A stretch of DNA of 10,341 bases from Zygnema cylindricum (GCA_037447655.1 JBBHKE010003291.1:1-10341); one strand, 5' to 3'; counted from the stretch's first letter, positions 1-8,554 are shown. Notes: generated by a model not told the origin, from the sequence alone. Translations and numbers: made by a program.

Positions 1-269
1 CATCTCCCTCCCTCTCCCTCTCTCTCCTCTGCTTTTCGCTCTCTTTTCCTCTCCCTCTCTCCCTCCCCATCTTCGTCTCCCTTTTTATCTTCCTTTCCTC
101 CGCCCTTACCCCCTTTCTCCCTCTCCCTCTCCCTCTCCCTCTCCCACCCCATCTCTTTCCCGCTCCCTCTCCTCCTCGCCCTCGCTCTCGCGCTCTCTTT
201 TCCCTATCCTCGTGTCCCTCTCCTCCTCACTCCTTCCCCTCCCTCTTTTTGTTCCTTTTTTTTTATAAT
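1..269 (-). repeat. Polypyrimidine tract on + (polypurine on minus)
   Basis: C and T make up nearly all bases, with CCCTCT and CTCTCC units. The tract is cut by the window start. It has the opposite strand bias to the large purine tract at 3309-7728. A reading frame on minus (106-330) with Arg/Glu/Gly repeats is a by-product of the repeat. Confidence 0.88.
119..145 (-). other. G-quadruplex motif, five GGG runs
   Basis: CCC runs at 119-121, 125-127, 131-133, 137-139 and 143-145 on + are separated by TCT every time. On the minus strand this is five GGG runs with 3-nt AGA loops, satisfying the standard G3N1-7 rule. The motif lies on the sense strand of the LRR gene if that gene extends this far. 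Confidence 0.7.
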
Positions 270-271
270 CA

Positions 272-288
272 ATATTATTATTATTATT
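272..288 (+). repeat. (ATT)n microsatellite
   Basis: About five perfect ATT units at the edge of the left pyrimidine tract. Confidence 0.75.
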
Positions 289-524
289 GATTTGAATTAA
301 TAGTAGAAATTCTATTTTTTTTTGTACCAAAGTTGATTATTCATTTTTAATTAGTTTAGCTGTTAATCATTTTATTGTAAACAACAATAATTTATTATTT
401 ATTATTAACATATACTATTTAAGATCGTCAGATTTTATTATCATTAGTATATAATTTGTTTTGCTATTATTCTTAGAAATTAGGATTCCTAGTAATTAAA
501 ATTTTCAGCAGTCAGAATTATCGG

Positions 525-545
525 TAATTATTATTATTATTATTT
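525..545 (+). repeat. (ATT)n microsatellite
   Basis: About six ATT units in AT-rich DNA. Confidence 0.75.
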
Positions 546-926
546 GTAAAAATCATTAATTAGATCTATTTTTTTCTAATATGATTAATTATTATGATAA
601 TCTTTCCTGTCAAAGTGCACTATAGAACTTGTCATGTAAACTTTCCGCAACTGCCCCTCCCTCTCTCTCCCTCTCTATTATAACCCCTATTTGGCCTAAA
701 AATCCCTTACTAATTGAAAAAATCCCGTTTATACCCCTAAAGGAAACACCCTAAAAAAATTCTCCCTCCACATACATTATCATGATGTATGTATTGTTAT
801 AAGTAATTTGTTTTTTATTTTTTGTGATCCTATATTTTACATGGTATTTTAGTTATTATCATTGTTAACAATTTTTATCATTATTATTAGTTTTTACTAT
901 CATGGCCATATTGCCATGTTTCCTAC

Positions 927-998
927 ATAGATCGCAGGGAAGTCATGTTGCCGATGGACAATGGGATACTTCCACTCAGCCGGTTGTAAGTTACCCAT
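927..998 (-). CDS. LRR exon D
   Basis: The sense strand reads GTCACAG, 72 nt, then donor GTAGGAAA, a weaker donor than the GTAAGA of exons B and C. The frame reads WVTYNRLSGSIPLSIGNMTS and then LRS, ending in the split codon AT. It fits the LRR consensus, with Trp-Val in place of the usual Asp-Leu at the strand start. It is about 68% identical to exon C by hand count. The next exon downstream (lower coordinates) is not recognisable in positions 1-926, so the gene probably continues beyond the window or ends in unrecognised sequence. Confidence 0.8.
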
Positions 999-3900
999 CT
1001 GTGACACCGAACATTCACACCGGACCAACACCCATCCCCCCCAAAGGGTCTCCTAATTAGATTATGATACAAGTATGTAATAAAAATATTTTCTTCAGCA
1101 GAAAAAAAAAAAACAAGAAAATTAAATTTTACAAACGCAATATACGACGTTAAAACAAAAAATCTCAAATATCAACATTAGGTAAAACAATTTTTGTTTG
1201 CTTTTTTAAAATATAAAAGAATTTTCCTCCCCACACAACACCCCTCTCACCTATCGCCGCCACTACCTCTAATTTGATGAGAGAAAACTCAAGAACGCTA
1301 AACACAAATGTACTATTACTATCAGTAATTGTTATTATTCGTACCATGTTTTTGAAAAATACATTTTTTCTATATATTATTGTTGAACGTCAAGATAATC
1401 CTTTTTCTTTAAAAACACACTATATTTCTATATACTGTTGAACGTCAAGATAATCCCTTTTCTTTAAAAACACACTATCGCTCTCCCTCCAAATACTCTC
1501 TCCCTCGCCATCTCACCCCACTAAAAAACTTCTCCCTTTCCCCTTGTCCGCCTCTTTATTTCTCCCCCTCCCTCTCCTTTTTTGCCTTGACGGCCACAAG
1601 CGCCTTTTCAGCCACCTGGAAAATATTCTATAATGCTTGTACAATTGGAAAATTTTCCGACTTTTCCCTTATTATTATTTTTTACATCAGCTCTTTGTTT
1701 TTCATCAAATCTCAACAATTTTCATTGCTTATAATATACTTATTTACATTACACAACAATTTAATTTTATATTTTTTTCATACAAGGCTTCTTTTTTCTC
1801 GCCTTCAATCCTTTCCAAAAAAAAAATTCGTCCACTATAGCTTTTCTCATTTCCACAATGAAAATTGAGAGGGAATGTTGAATTACACTTTTAGTTTGTA
1901 ATTAGTGAAACTCACATTTCTATTTGTACCTTGGTTAGTGTTTTAATTTCAATGCGGTATTGTTATTTGGCGTCTTTTTTATTTCGGTTTATGGAAATGT
2001 ATGTTCGTGTATGGACACCAATACTACTATTGGAACACACCTTGTACTCATTTGTCTCATAGCTTAGCAAACCAGTATATGGTCGCACTTTCACGCCATT
2101 TTACGAAATACACAGCCTCCATACGGTGGTGTACATTCAATTTTTTTTTTTACTATTTAGTTGATTCCTTGATTATAGATTTTGAAACGGAATATTTTCA
2201 AGTACACAGTTGTAGCGACCATTGTCCTTTCAAGTCAATACTTTTATATTTTTATATTTGTGGCTTCGCTTAAATTGTGGACGCAGTGTATACAGTTCAC
2301 TCTAATTTAGAGCTAGACTAGCTAGTAGTTGAATTTTTCATTTTTGTACATTCAATTTACCAACTATATTGAGAGGAAATTTTCACTCATTTACTTCTCT
2401 TTTGTATTCTTCTTGATGACTTTCTCTTATTCTTTGCTTCAAAATTGTTCATTGCCATGATTCTCCTCTTTACTCATTGATAATTTTCTCCGATGTCTCT
2501 TTCTTTTGCCCACCATGCCTTTACCTTCTATATCAATATCATTATTATTTTTGAAAAAAATGTGTTGAGCATTTCTCACTGTTGTGCTAGCTTCTCCAAT
2601 TGGTCTTTATATCGTCAAAGTGCTTGTTGAAAGTATAGAAATAGTGTCCATTTAATGTTCTTTCAAATGAGAATAAAAATGTAAAAAAAAAACATATTTG
2701 TCAAGAAAAACAACTTAAAATATCCTCAAGAAGCGAAGGGTCGAGAGTATTCTTACCCCATAATACTTTCAGTTTCACATTTTTTTTACGGTTGAAAAAA
2801 AGTAAAATGCAAAAACACAGGTTTGTCCGCCTCTAAGTTTACCTTCGCAGAAAAAATTATTAAGAATATTCAAACCTTTTCTCACTGTCCCTACACTCTC
2901 TTGACCCTTCTTCATCGCGCCATCCTCCCTTCCTCACATGTATGATTTTATTTTAATTAACAGAACAATAATGCTACAAATGAGTTATTCAAATCCATAA
3001 AGCGGTGTTTTTTTTTCTACGACAAACCATAAATATGCGGAGCACACTTTCAATATACAAAACGGCCATAGTGTCATGTGTCTTACAAAATTTGGAGGGA
3101 TATCAGCTGACCAATGGACGATGGGATGCTTCCACTCAATTGATTGTACGATAGATCTCTGTGCCACCGAACATTCAAACCCCACAACCACACACACCAA
3201 AAGTGTCTCCCAGTTAGCATGTGGTACAAAGTTTAAAAAAACGTTGACTTCTCCATCATATCACTTAATTTATATAATAAATATCCTTGAGTATAAAACA
3301 AAAAGTCGTGAGAGAAAAAAACAGAGTGAAGAGAGAGAGAGAGGGAACGAGGAAGAGAGGGAGAGAGTCGGAGACACAAGAGGATGAGGTAAGATAGAGA
3401 GAAAGAGAGACATAACGAATGAGAGAGAAAGTGGGAGATCGAAAATGAGAGAAGGAAAAAGAAGAAAGAGAGAGATAGAATGGAATAATGAGAAAGAAAA
3501 AAGAGCAGGTGAATGAAAAAGACGGCGAGAGCGAGAGAGAGAAAGCGAGAAAGGGAGAGTCTAAAAAAGAGAGAGAGAGAGAAAAAGAGAAAGGAGGGGA
3601 GTGAGAGAAGGGGGGAAAGAGACAGAGAAAATGAGAGAGGGAGAGAGGAGTAGAGAGAGTGAAAGACAAAAGGAGACAGTGTGAGAGGGGGAGAGGAGAG
3701 AGAGAGAGAGAAAGTGAGAAAAAAAGAGAGAAAGAGAATGACAAAGGGCGCGGAAAAGGAGAGGGAACGAGATAGAGGAGAGATAGAGAAAGATAAGGAA
3801 AGAAAAAGAGAGAGAGCGAGAGAGAGAAAGAAAGGGGACAGAAAAAGAAAGAAACAACAAGAGGAGAGAAAGAGAGCACGAGAGAGAGAGCGAGCAAATG

Positions 3901-6900
3901 AGAAGAAGGCGAGAGAACGATAAAGAGAGGAGTGGGGGAGAGAGAGATGGGGCTTGAGGGCGAAAAGGGGAGAAAGGGAAAGAAAGAGGTAGAAAGGGGG
4001 AGATACCGCAAGAAAGATAAAGAGAGTGAGAGAGAGATAGTATTAAGCAAAGAGGGAGAGTGGGTGAAAGTGAGAGAGGAAAAATAGGAGGAATATAGAG
4101 AGAAGGAAAAGAAAGAGAGAGAGAGTGGGGAAAGGGAGGGAGAGAGAAAAAAACAGCAAGAGAATGAAGAAAAAAGGGTGAGAGAGAGAAACAGAGAGAG
4201 GGAAAGGGATAAAAAGAAAAAGGGAAGGTCGAATGAAAGGGAGAAAAAGGCGAGACAAAGAGAGGGAGAGAGTGTTAAGTAGAGAGAAAGAGAGAAACTA
4301 AAAGAGAGGGAGAAAGAGAGAGAGGGGGGGAGAAAGAGAGGTAGAGAGAGAGGAGGCGAATGAGATGGAGGGAGAGAGAGGGAGAGTGAGAGGGAAGAGA
4401 GAGAGAGATGGGCAAAGAGAGTGAGATAGACAGTGTTGGAGGGAGGGAGATAGGGGAGGGGATAGGGAAAAAAGGAGAGGACAAGAGAGTGAGGGAGAAA
4501 GAGGAAAGAGGGAGAGAGAATATAGGGAGGGAGAGAGGGGGAGAGAGTGAGAGGGAAAAGAGAAAGGGAAAACGATAGGGAGAGTGAGAGGAAGAGATAG
4601 AAAGAGAGGAAGAAATAGAGAAGAAAGAGAGAGAGGGGGAGACAGAAAGGATACATAAAGAGAGAGAGGGAGAGAAAAAGAGAGAGAGGGCAAAGAGAGG
4701 GAAAGAGACAGCGGGTGAATGAAAAAAAAGGAGAGAGCGAAGGAGACAGAGAGAGAGAAAAATGGTGGGAAAGGGAGATGGAGAAAAAAGTGAGGGAGAA
4801 GGAGAGTAGAAAGAGGAGGAAAGAAAAGGATAGAAAGAGAGGGAAAGAGAGAGAGACAGCAAGTGTCAAGAAGAGAGGGAGAGAGAGGGAGAGGGAGATG
4901 GAGAGAGGGGGAGAAGAGTGCGGGGAGACAGGAAGAGAGAGAGATGGAAAAATAGAGAGGAAGGAGAGAGAAATAGAGAGGGAGAGAGAGAGAGAGCAAG
5001 AAATAAAATGGGAGTTAGAGAATGAGGGGAAGAGGTAGAGATAGAGAGGGAGGGAAGAGATAGAAAAAGAGGGAGGGCGAGACGGAGAGAAAGAGAGAAA
5101 AAGAGAGAAATTGTTATGTAAGGAGCGAGAAATAGTGAGAAATGGCGAAAAATAGAACAAGAGAGAGAATGAGAGGGTGAAAAAGAGAGAGAGAGAGAGA
5201 GAGAGAAGGGGAGAGAAAAAGAAGGCAAATCAGAGAGAGGGAAAGAGAGCTACAAACAGTGTGGTATGGAGTGTGAAGAAGAGAGAGAGAGGGAGAGAGG
5301 GAGAAGAGAGTGAAAGGGAGAGAGACAAAATAGAGAGGGAAGAGAGAGAGAGAGAGAGGTTGTGAGGGGGAGGAAGGGAAAAAGGAAAGGGAGGGCAAGA
5401 AAGGAGAGAGAAGGGGAGAAATAGATGGAAAAAGAGAGAGAAAAAGAAAGAAAGTGGAAGAGCGAAAGTGAGAGTGATAGAAAGATAGAGAGAGAGAGAG
5501 AGAAGGAGAAGAGAGAGAGAGGGGACAAAGAGAGAAAAAGAAGGAGAGACAAAAGATTAGAGGAGAAAGAAAGAAATAAAAAGAGAAAGGGAACGAGAGA
5601 GAGAAGGATATTGAGAAAGACGCAGAGAAAGCGAGAGAGAGAAAGTAAGAAAAGGATAGAGTGTAAGAACGTGAGAGGGAGAGATAGAAAGAGAGAAAAA
5701 TAAAGAGAGAATGAGAGTGAGAGAAAGGGCGAGGAGAAAGAGTGATAGGGAACGAGATAGAGGAAAGATAGAGAGAGGACAAGAGAGGGTGAGAGAGGTG
5801 AGAAAGAGAAGGGGAGAGAATGAGAGAGAGAAAGAGGGCCAAGAGATTGAATCAGAGGTACTAAGGAGGAGAGAAACTGCAAGAGTAGAGAAAATTAACG
5901 TGACAGAGAGCGGGCAAATGAGGGGAAGGAAGAAAAAACGAGAGATAGAGGGAGAGAGCATGAAAAAGACAGAATGAGAGAGAGAGTATGATACAGAGAG
6001 ATACAAAGAGAGAGAGAGGGAGAGGGGTTGGTGGGGGAAAATAGGAGAGAGAGGCAGAGAAGGAGAGAATGAGGAAAAAAGGGAGAAATCAAACAAAGAA
6101 GACAAAGAAAGAGAGAGTGTCGATAAAAGAGGGAAAAGAGAAAAAGAAAGAGAGGAAAATAGGGATGGATAGAGATAGATAGAAAGTTAAAGGGAGAGAT
6201 AGAGGGAGGGAGAGAGAAAAAATAGCAATGGAATGAGAAAAATAGAGTGAGAACGACAAGGAGAGGGATAGAGAGAGAGAGAGAGAAAAAGGGTGAATGA
6301 GAGAGGAAAAGAGAGCGATAGAGAGAGATAGAGAGTGTTGAGAAAAGTGAAGGAGAAAGAGAACGATAGGGAGAGAGAAAGGGAGAGAGGGAAAAGAGAG
6401 AGCAAGAGAGAGATTTAGGGAGAGGGGAAGGAGGGAAGAAGGAGAGAGGGGGAGAAAGAGGAGGAAGAGGAGAAATAGGGAGAGAAAAGGAGTGAAACAA
6501 AGAGAGAGCGAGAGAGAGATAGTGATATAGACAGGAAAAGAGAGAGAGAGAGAAAAAAAAGAGCAAGAGGGCAAGAGAGAAAAGGAGAGAGAGATAAAGG
6601 AAGAGAGAAAGGGAGAGAGGAAAAGAGATAGAGAGAGATAGACAAAGAGAGAGGGATAGAGAGGGGGACAAAGAAATAGGAGAGATAGAGAGGAGAGAGA
6701 TAAGCACAGAGAGATTGAGGGAAATCGAGAGGAGGGTAGAAAGAGGGCGAGAGGGAGAGAGGGGGAGGGCGAGAGAAAGAAAATGAAAGAGAGAAATGCG
6801 AGGAGATTGAAAGTTGACGAGAGAAAGAGAGAGAGAAATAGCAAGATGCGAGAAGAGGAGAAAGAGAGAGAATTAAGAGAGGAAGAGAGAGAGAGAGAGA

Positions 6901-8554
6901 ATGACATGGAGAGGGAGACTAAGAGAGAGAAAGAAAGATAGAGAAAAAAAGAGAGAGATGGAGAAAGAGGGAGACAAACAAATGAGGAAGAAAAAATTAA
7001 GATATAAGAGAGAAGGAAAGAGAGAGGGAGAGATAGAGAAAGGGGTAGAGAGACGAGGTAAGGAGAAATATAGGGAGAGAGAGAGAGAAGGAGAGTCAAA
7101 CAAGAAGAGTTGGGGAGGAACACGGTAGAAGAGAGGGAGAGAGAGAGAGAGGGAAAGGCAACCCAAAAGAGAGATGAAGAAGGATAAAGAGAGATAAAGG
7201 AGAGAGAGATGAAGAGAAAGGGAGAGGTAGAGAGAAAAAAAAACACCAGTGAATGAAAGAGAGAGAGAACGAAAGAGGGTGGGAGAGAGAGAGAGCAAGG
7301 GGAAAGTGAGGGAGATTTAGAGGGATTGGTTTTCAAGAAAGGAGAGCTAGAGAAAGAGAAACAAAGTGAGGGAAAAGAGAGAGGGGGACAAAGAGATTGG
7401 GAGAGAGAGAGAGAAAAGAGAGGAAGTGAGAGGGAGAGAGAAAGAGAGAGTGAGAGAGAAAGGGTGGAAAAGAGAGAAAGAAAGAGAGAGAAAATAGAAA
7501 AAGAGAGTAAGAGAGAGGGCGAGAGAGAGAGAGAGTGTGAGAGAGAGGGGGAAATAGAGATAGAGCGTGAAAAAGAGAGAGAGAGGGAGAGAGAGATAAA
7601 GAGAGAAAGAGAGGGAGAGAGGGAGAGAAAGGGGAGAGGGAGGGGAAATAGAGAGACGGAGAGAGAGGAGGAGAATGGGGAGGAATAGGAGAGACACAAA
7701 TAAAAGATAAAGAAAGATAAAAAGAGGATTATTATAATTATTACATTATTATTCTATTTTATTACATATTACTATTATTACTATTATTATCTTACTTGTT
7801 AATTTTTTTGTTGATATAGACATATTGTCACGGGTCTTACATGGTTTGGAGCGATGTCAATTGACCGACGGACGATGGAATGCTTCCTTTAAATTGGTTC
7901 TTATATAGAGTGCTGGGACAACGAACATTCACACCCTCGAGAACCCATCCCCCAATGGTAACCTAGTTAATATATTGTACAAGTATGTGGCAAATAGGGT
8001 TTATTACATAAAAAAAAAAACACAATATACGAATTCAAATAACAAATCCTCAGATATCGACATTTAATCATCAAAAGGTAAAACATTTTTTTTTCCTACC
8101 ATTTACAAATTAAGATTATTTTACTTTTTTTTCCCACCAATAAATAAAATACCCCTTAAACAATAGTGGATAAAAAATTACACAATAAAACTGGATGTTT
8201 TTATACCACACCGATTCCTATCACGACCGCCTACCCCCCCCGCCTCCCCCGTCCCTCATCAGTCACTTCGGAACAGATAAGCTAGCTAAACATTACCAAC
8301 ACAAGAGACAACTTCAAATATCGACATGAAAAAGGTCAAAAAGCAAAACTACTTTTGTTGCCATTTCTGCCATTTACAAATTACGAAATTCCGTTAGACC
8401 ACCCACACACCCCACACATCCAGTTTTAGGTTTTTTTGGGTTTTGGCACATGAGACGCATCCCCTTTCTAGTGGTCACTCACAATGACCTCAACCGTGTG
8501 AGATTTCCAATCTCCGGCGCAATGTTCCCGTTCAAACCTTTGTAGCTTAGATTT
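927..8554 (-). CDS. Partial plant LRR receptor-like gene, four 72-nt LRR exons
   Basis: Four separated 72-nt blocks on the minus strand, at 8483-8554, 7841-7912, 3087-3158 and 927-998, join into one continuous reading frame. Each starts on the third base of a codon and ends after the second base, so all introns are phase 2. Each is bounded by AG upstream and GT downstream. The junction codons become Phe (TT|C), Ile (AT|A) and Leu (TT|A), each falling on the first hydrophobic position of the LRR strand LxLxxN. Every block gives one 24-residue repeat of the plant extracellular type. One-repeat 72-nt phase-2 exons are known from several plant LRR receptor-kinase subfamilies. Such ectodomains face the cell wall and bind ligands or co-receptors. 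No signal peptide, transmembrane or kinase segment is recognised here, so the kinase is an inference from the family. Three consecutive introns are 570, 4,682 and 2,088 bp. A pseudogene is possible, but intact frames and splice sites argue against old decay. Confidence 0.8.
999..1201 (-). repeat. Conserved intron block 5' of exon D
   Basis: Read on +, this begins CTGTGACACCGAACATTCAC and ends near AGGTAAAACAATTTTTG. The first ~90 bp match 3159-3236 and the whole block matches 7913-8093 with gaps; shared words include CGAACATTCA, ACAAGTATGT, CAATATACGA and GGTAAAACA. A sense-strand CTAAT at about 1056 could be a branch site. Confidence 0.75.
1369..1478 (+). repeat. 55-bp direct duplication
   Basis: The 43-nt cores 1381-1423 and 1436-1478 both start TGTTGAACGTCAAGATAATC and end AAAAACACACTAT, with one substitution (CTTTTTC versus CCTTTTC). 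The spacer TTCTATATA precedes both, with a 3-nt length difference. The near-identity suggests a recent event. Confidence 0.93.
3087..3158 (-). CDS. LRR exon C
   Basis: This is the best match to consensus in the window. The sense strand reads GGCACAG, 72 nt, then GTAAGAC. After the first base the frame reads DLSYNQLSGSIPSSIGQLTS followed by LQI and the split codon TT. Every canonical plant LRR residue is present: L-S-Y-N, L-S-G-S-I-P, S-I-G, L-T-S-L. Read straight through, the next codon after the donor would be TAA, so the frame is useful only if spliced. A CTAAC motif on the sense strand (3213-3217) could serve as branch site, though 55 nt from the acceptor is somewhat far. Confidence 0.88.
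3159..3236 (-). repeat. Conserved intron block 5' of exon C
   Basis: Shares CTGTGNCACCGAACATTCA and the GTCTCCNAGTTAG region with the blocks next to exons B and D. Similarity fades after about 3236 (GTACAAAGT). It contains the CTAAC branch-like motif on the sense strand. Confidence 0.75.
3309..7728 (+). repeat. 4.4-kb polypurine (GA-rich) tract, intronic
   Basis: Almost uninterrupted A and G on the + strand, mostly GAGA, GAAA and GGGA. Pyrimidine-containing landmarks are rare, such as ATTGTTATGTAAGG near 5109, CTACAAACAGTGTGG near 5250 and GGATTGGTTTTCAAG near 7322. Both boundaries are sharp: AT-rich DNA at about 3300 and a TTA-rich stretch from about 7728. The minus strand is correspondingly CT-rich and is the sense strand of the LRR gene. 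Long stop-poor frames exist throughout (Ser/Leu/Phe/Pro on minus, Arg/Glu/Lys on +), as expected because CT and GA triplets include almost no stops. None shows domain structure, so I do not call proteins here. Confidence 0.93.
7727..7793 (+). repeat. TTA/ATT-rich degenerate microsatellite
   Basis: Interrupted TTATTA and CTATTA units lie between the purine tract and exon B. A similar TTATTA-rich stretch precedes exon D on + (about 855-895). Confidence 0.6.
7841..7912 (-). CDS. LRR exon B
   Basis: The sense strand reads TGTCCCAG, a 72-nt exon, then donor GTAAGACC. After one base the frame reads TLYKNQFKGSIPSSVGQLTS and then LQT, ending in the split codon AT. All LRR consensus positions are filled: L-Y-K-N of the strand, F-x-G-S-I-P, and V-G-x-L-T-S-L. 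Joined to exon A the first codon becomes Phe, and joined to exon C the last becomes Ile, both acceptable at the hydrophobic position. It is about 72% identical by hand count to exon C, with many third-position differences. The following intron carries the giant purine/pyrimidine tract, which begins about 110 bases after the donor. Confidence 0.85.
7913..8116 (-). repeat. Conserved intron block 5' of exon B
   Basis: Matches 999-1201 over most of its length and the orphan block 8309-8390 over its distal third (ATATCGACAT, GGTAAAAC, CCATTTACAAATTA). Confidence 0.72.
8309..8390 (-). repeat. Orphan copy of the intron block
   Basis: Reads TTCAAATATCGACATGAAAA, then AAAGCAAAAC, then CCATTTACAAATTACG. 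This corresponds to 8044-8116 and partly to 1159-1201. No LRR exon is visible between it and the block at 7913-8116. Confidence 0.62.
8483..8554 (-). CDS. LRR exon A (probable first LRR)
   Basis: The sense strand reads acceptor GTGTAG, then 72 nt, then donor GTGAGT. After one leading base the translation begins NLSYKGLNGNIAPEIGNLTR and continues LRS, with the last codon split (TT). This fits the plant LRR core LxGxIxPEIGNLTxLxxL. The conserved Asn of LxLxxN is Lys here, and Ala replaces the Pro of GxIP. Both are typical of the first repeat after the N-terminal cap, as in malectin-type LRR kinases where it often reads NLSSSGLxGxIAPEI. I therefore infer that this is the N-terminal repeat and that the cap and upstream domains lie at higher coordinates. 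The flanking introns are not obviously related to those around the other three exons. Confidence 0.8.

Larger units (their letters stand above)
1..926. other. Non-coding DNA 3' of LRR exon D
   Basis: After the pyrimidine tract, 270-926 is AT-rich with ATT runs, a short CT patch at 655-680 and a C-rich AT segment at about 680-770. No further LRR exon, kinase segment or other gene is recognisable on either strand. It may be the next intron of the LRR gene. Confidence 0.5.
999..3086 (-). other. 2.1-kb intron between LRR exons C and D
   Basis: Bounded by GTAAGA (3086 downward) and CACAG (acceptor at 999). The interior is AT-rich with CT-rich patches on + (about 1480-1580, 2390-2510, 2878-2935), a 55-bp direct duplication and a 14-nt direct repeat (2130-2143 and 2345-2358). 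I searched it by eye for further 72-nt LRR exons, using the reverse complement of GxIP codons, and found none. Short reading frames on + (for example 1587-1868 and 2001-2273) have no recognisable protein features. Confidence 0.7.
3159..7840 (-). other. 4.7-kb intron between LRR exons B and C
   Basis: Inferred from the phase-2 donor GTAAGA ending at 7840 and the acceptor CAG at 3159-3161 on the minus strand. About 94% of it is a simple purine tract on + (CU-rich in the transcript). Only some 110 bp at the donor side and 150 bp at the acceptor side are complex sequence, and the acceptor side matches the acceptor sides of the neighbouring introns. Confidence 0.72.
7913..8482 (-). other. 570-bp intron between LRR exons A and B
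   Basis: Donor GTGAGT at 8482 downward, acceptor CAG at 7913-7915. It contains two related copies of an intron block (8044-8116 and 8309-8390) and a C-rich stretch on + near 8230-8255. It is short compared with the other two introns. Confidence 0.7.

Noticed and set aside
106-330. Minus-strand frame with Glu-Gly/Arg repeats
   Set aside because: Translation of the GA repeat complementary to the left pyrimidine tract, with an AT-rich N-terminal part and no protein features.
923-1168. Minus-strand frame ending in LSGSIPLSIGNMTSL read as an unspliced protein
   Set aside because: The LRR part is real, but its open extension runs into intron sequence on the 5' side. The splice acceptor at 999 and donor at 926 give the better model.
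1860-1900. Possible extra LRR exon on minus (Asn-Ile-Pro-Ser)
   Set aside because: Only four residues fit, the frame closes at once, and no 72-nt AG/GT frame can be drawn.
1587-2273. Plus-strand small frames in the C-D intron
   Set aside because: Phe/Tyr/Ile-rich composition expected from AT-rich DNA; no homology-like motif, and they sit inside the intron of the opposite-strand gene.
3265-5160. Very long minus-strand frame (631 codons) rich in Ser, Leu, Phe and Pro, plus similar frames to 7699
   Set aside because: It lies in a CT simple repeat where stops are rare in any frame. Composition follows the repeat, overlapping frames on both strands are all open, and no start context or domain is visible.
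3681-7688. Plus-strand Arg/Glu/Lys-rich frames
   Set aside because: Same cause: GA triplets encode Arg, Glu and Lys with few stops. They resemble coiled-coil or RS-like proteins only by composition.
3309-7728. CRISPR array
   Set aside because: There are no constant repeats with unique spacers; it is continuous low-complexity GA sequence in a plant-like genome.
905-8000. The three similar segments as LTRs or another dispersed transposon
   Set aside because: The TGTCA-like edge first suggested an LTR, but the best conserved part is an exact 72-nt coding unit with splice sites and LRR sequence, and there is no primer-binding site, gag-pol or target duplication.
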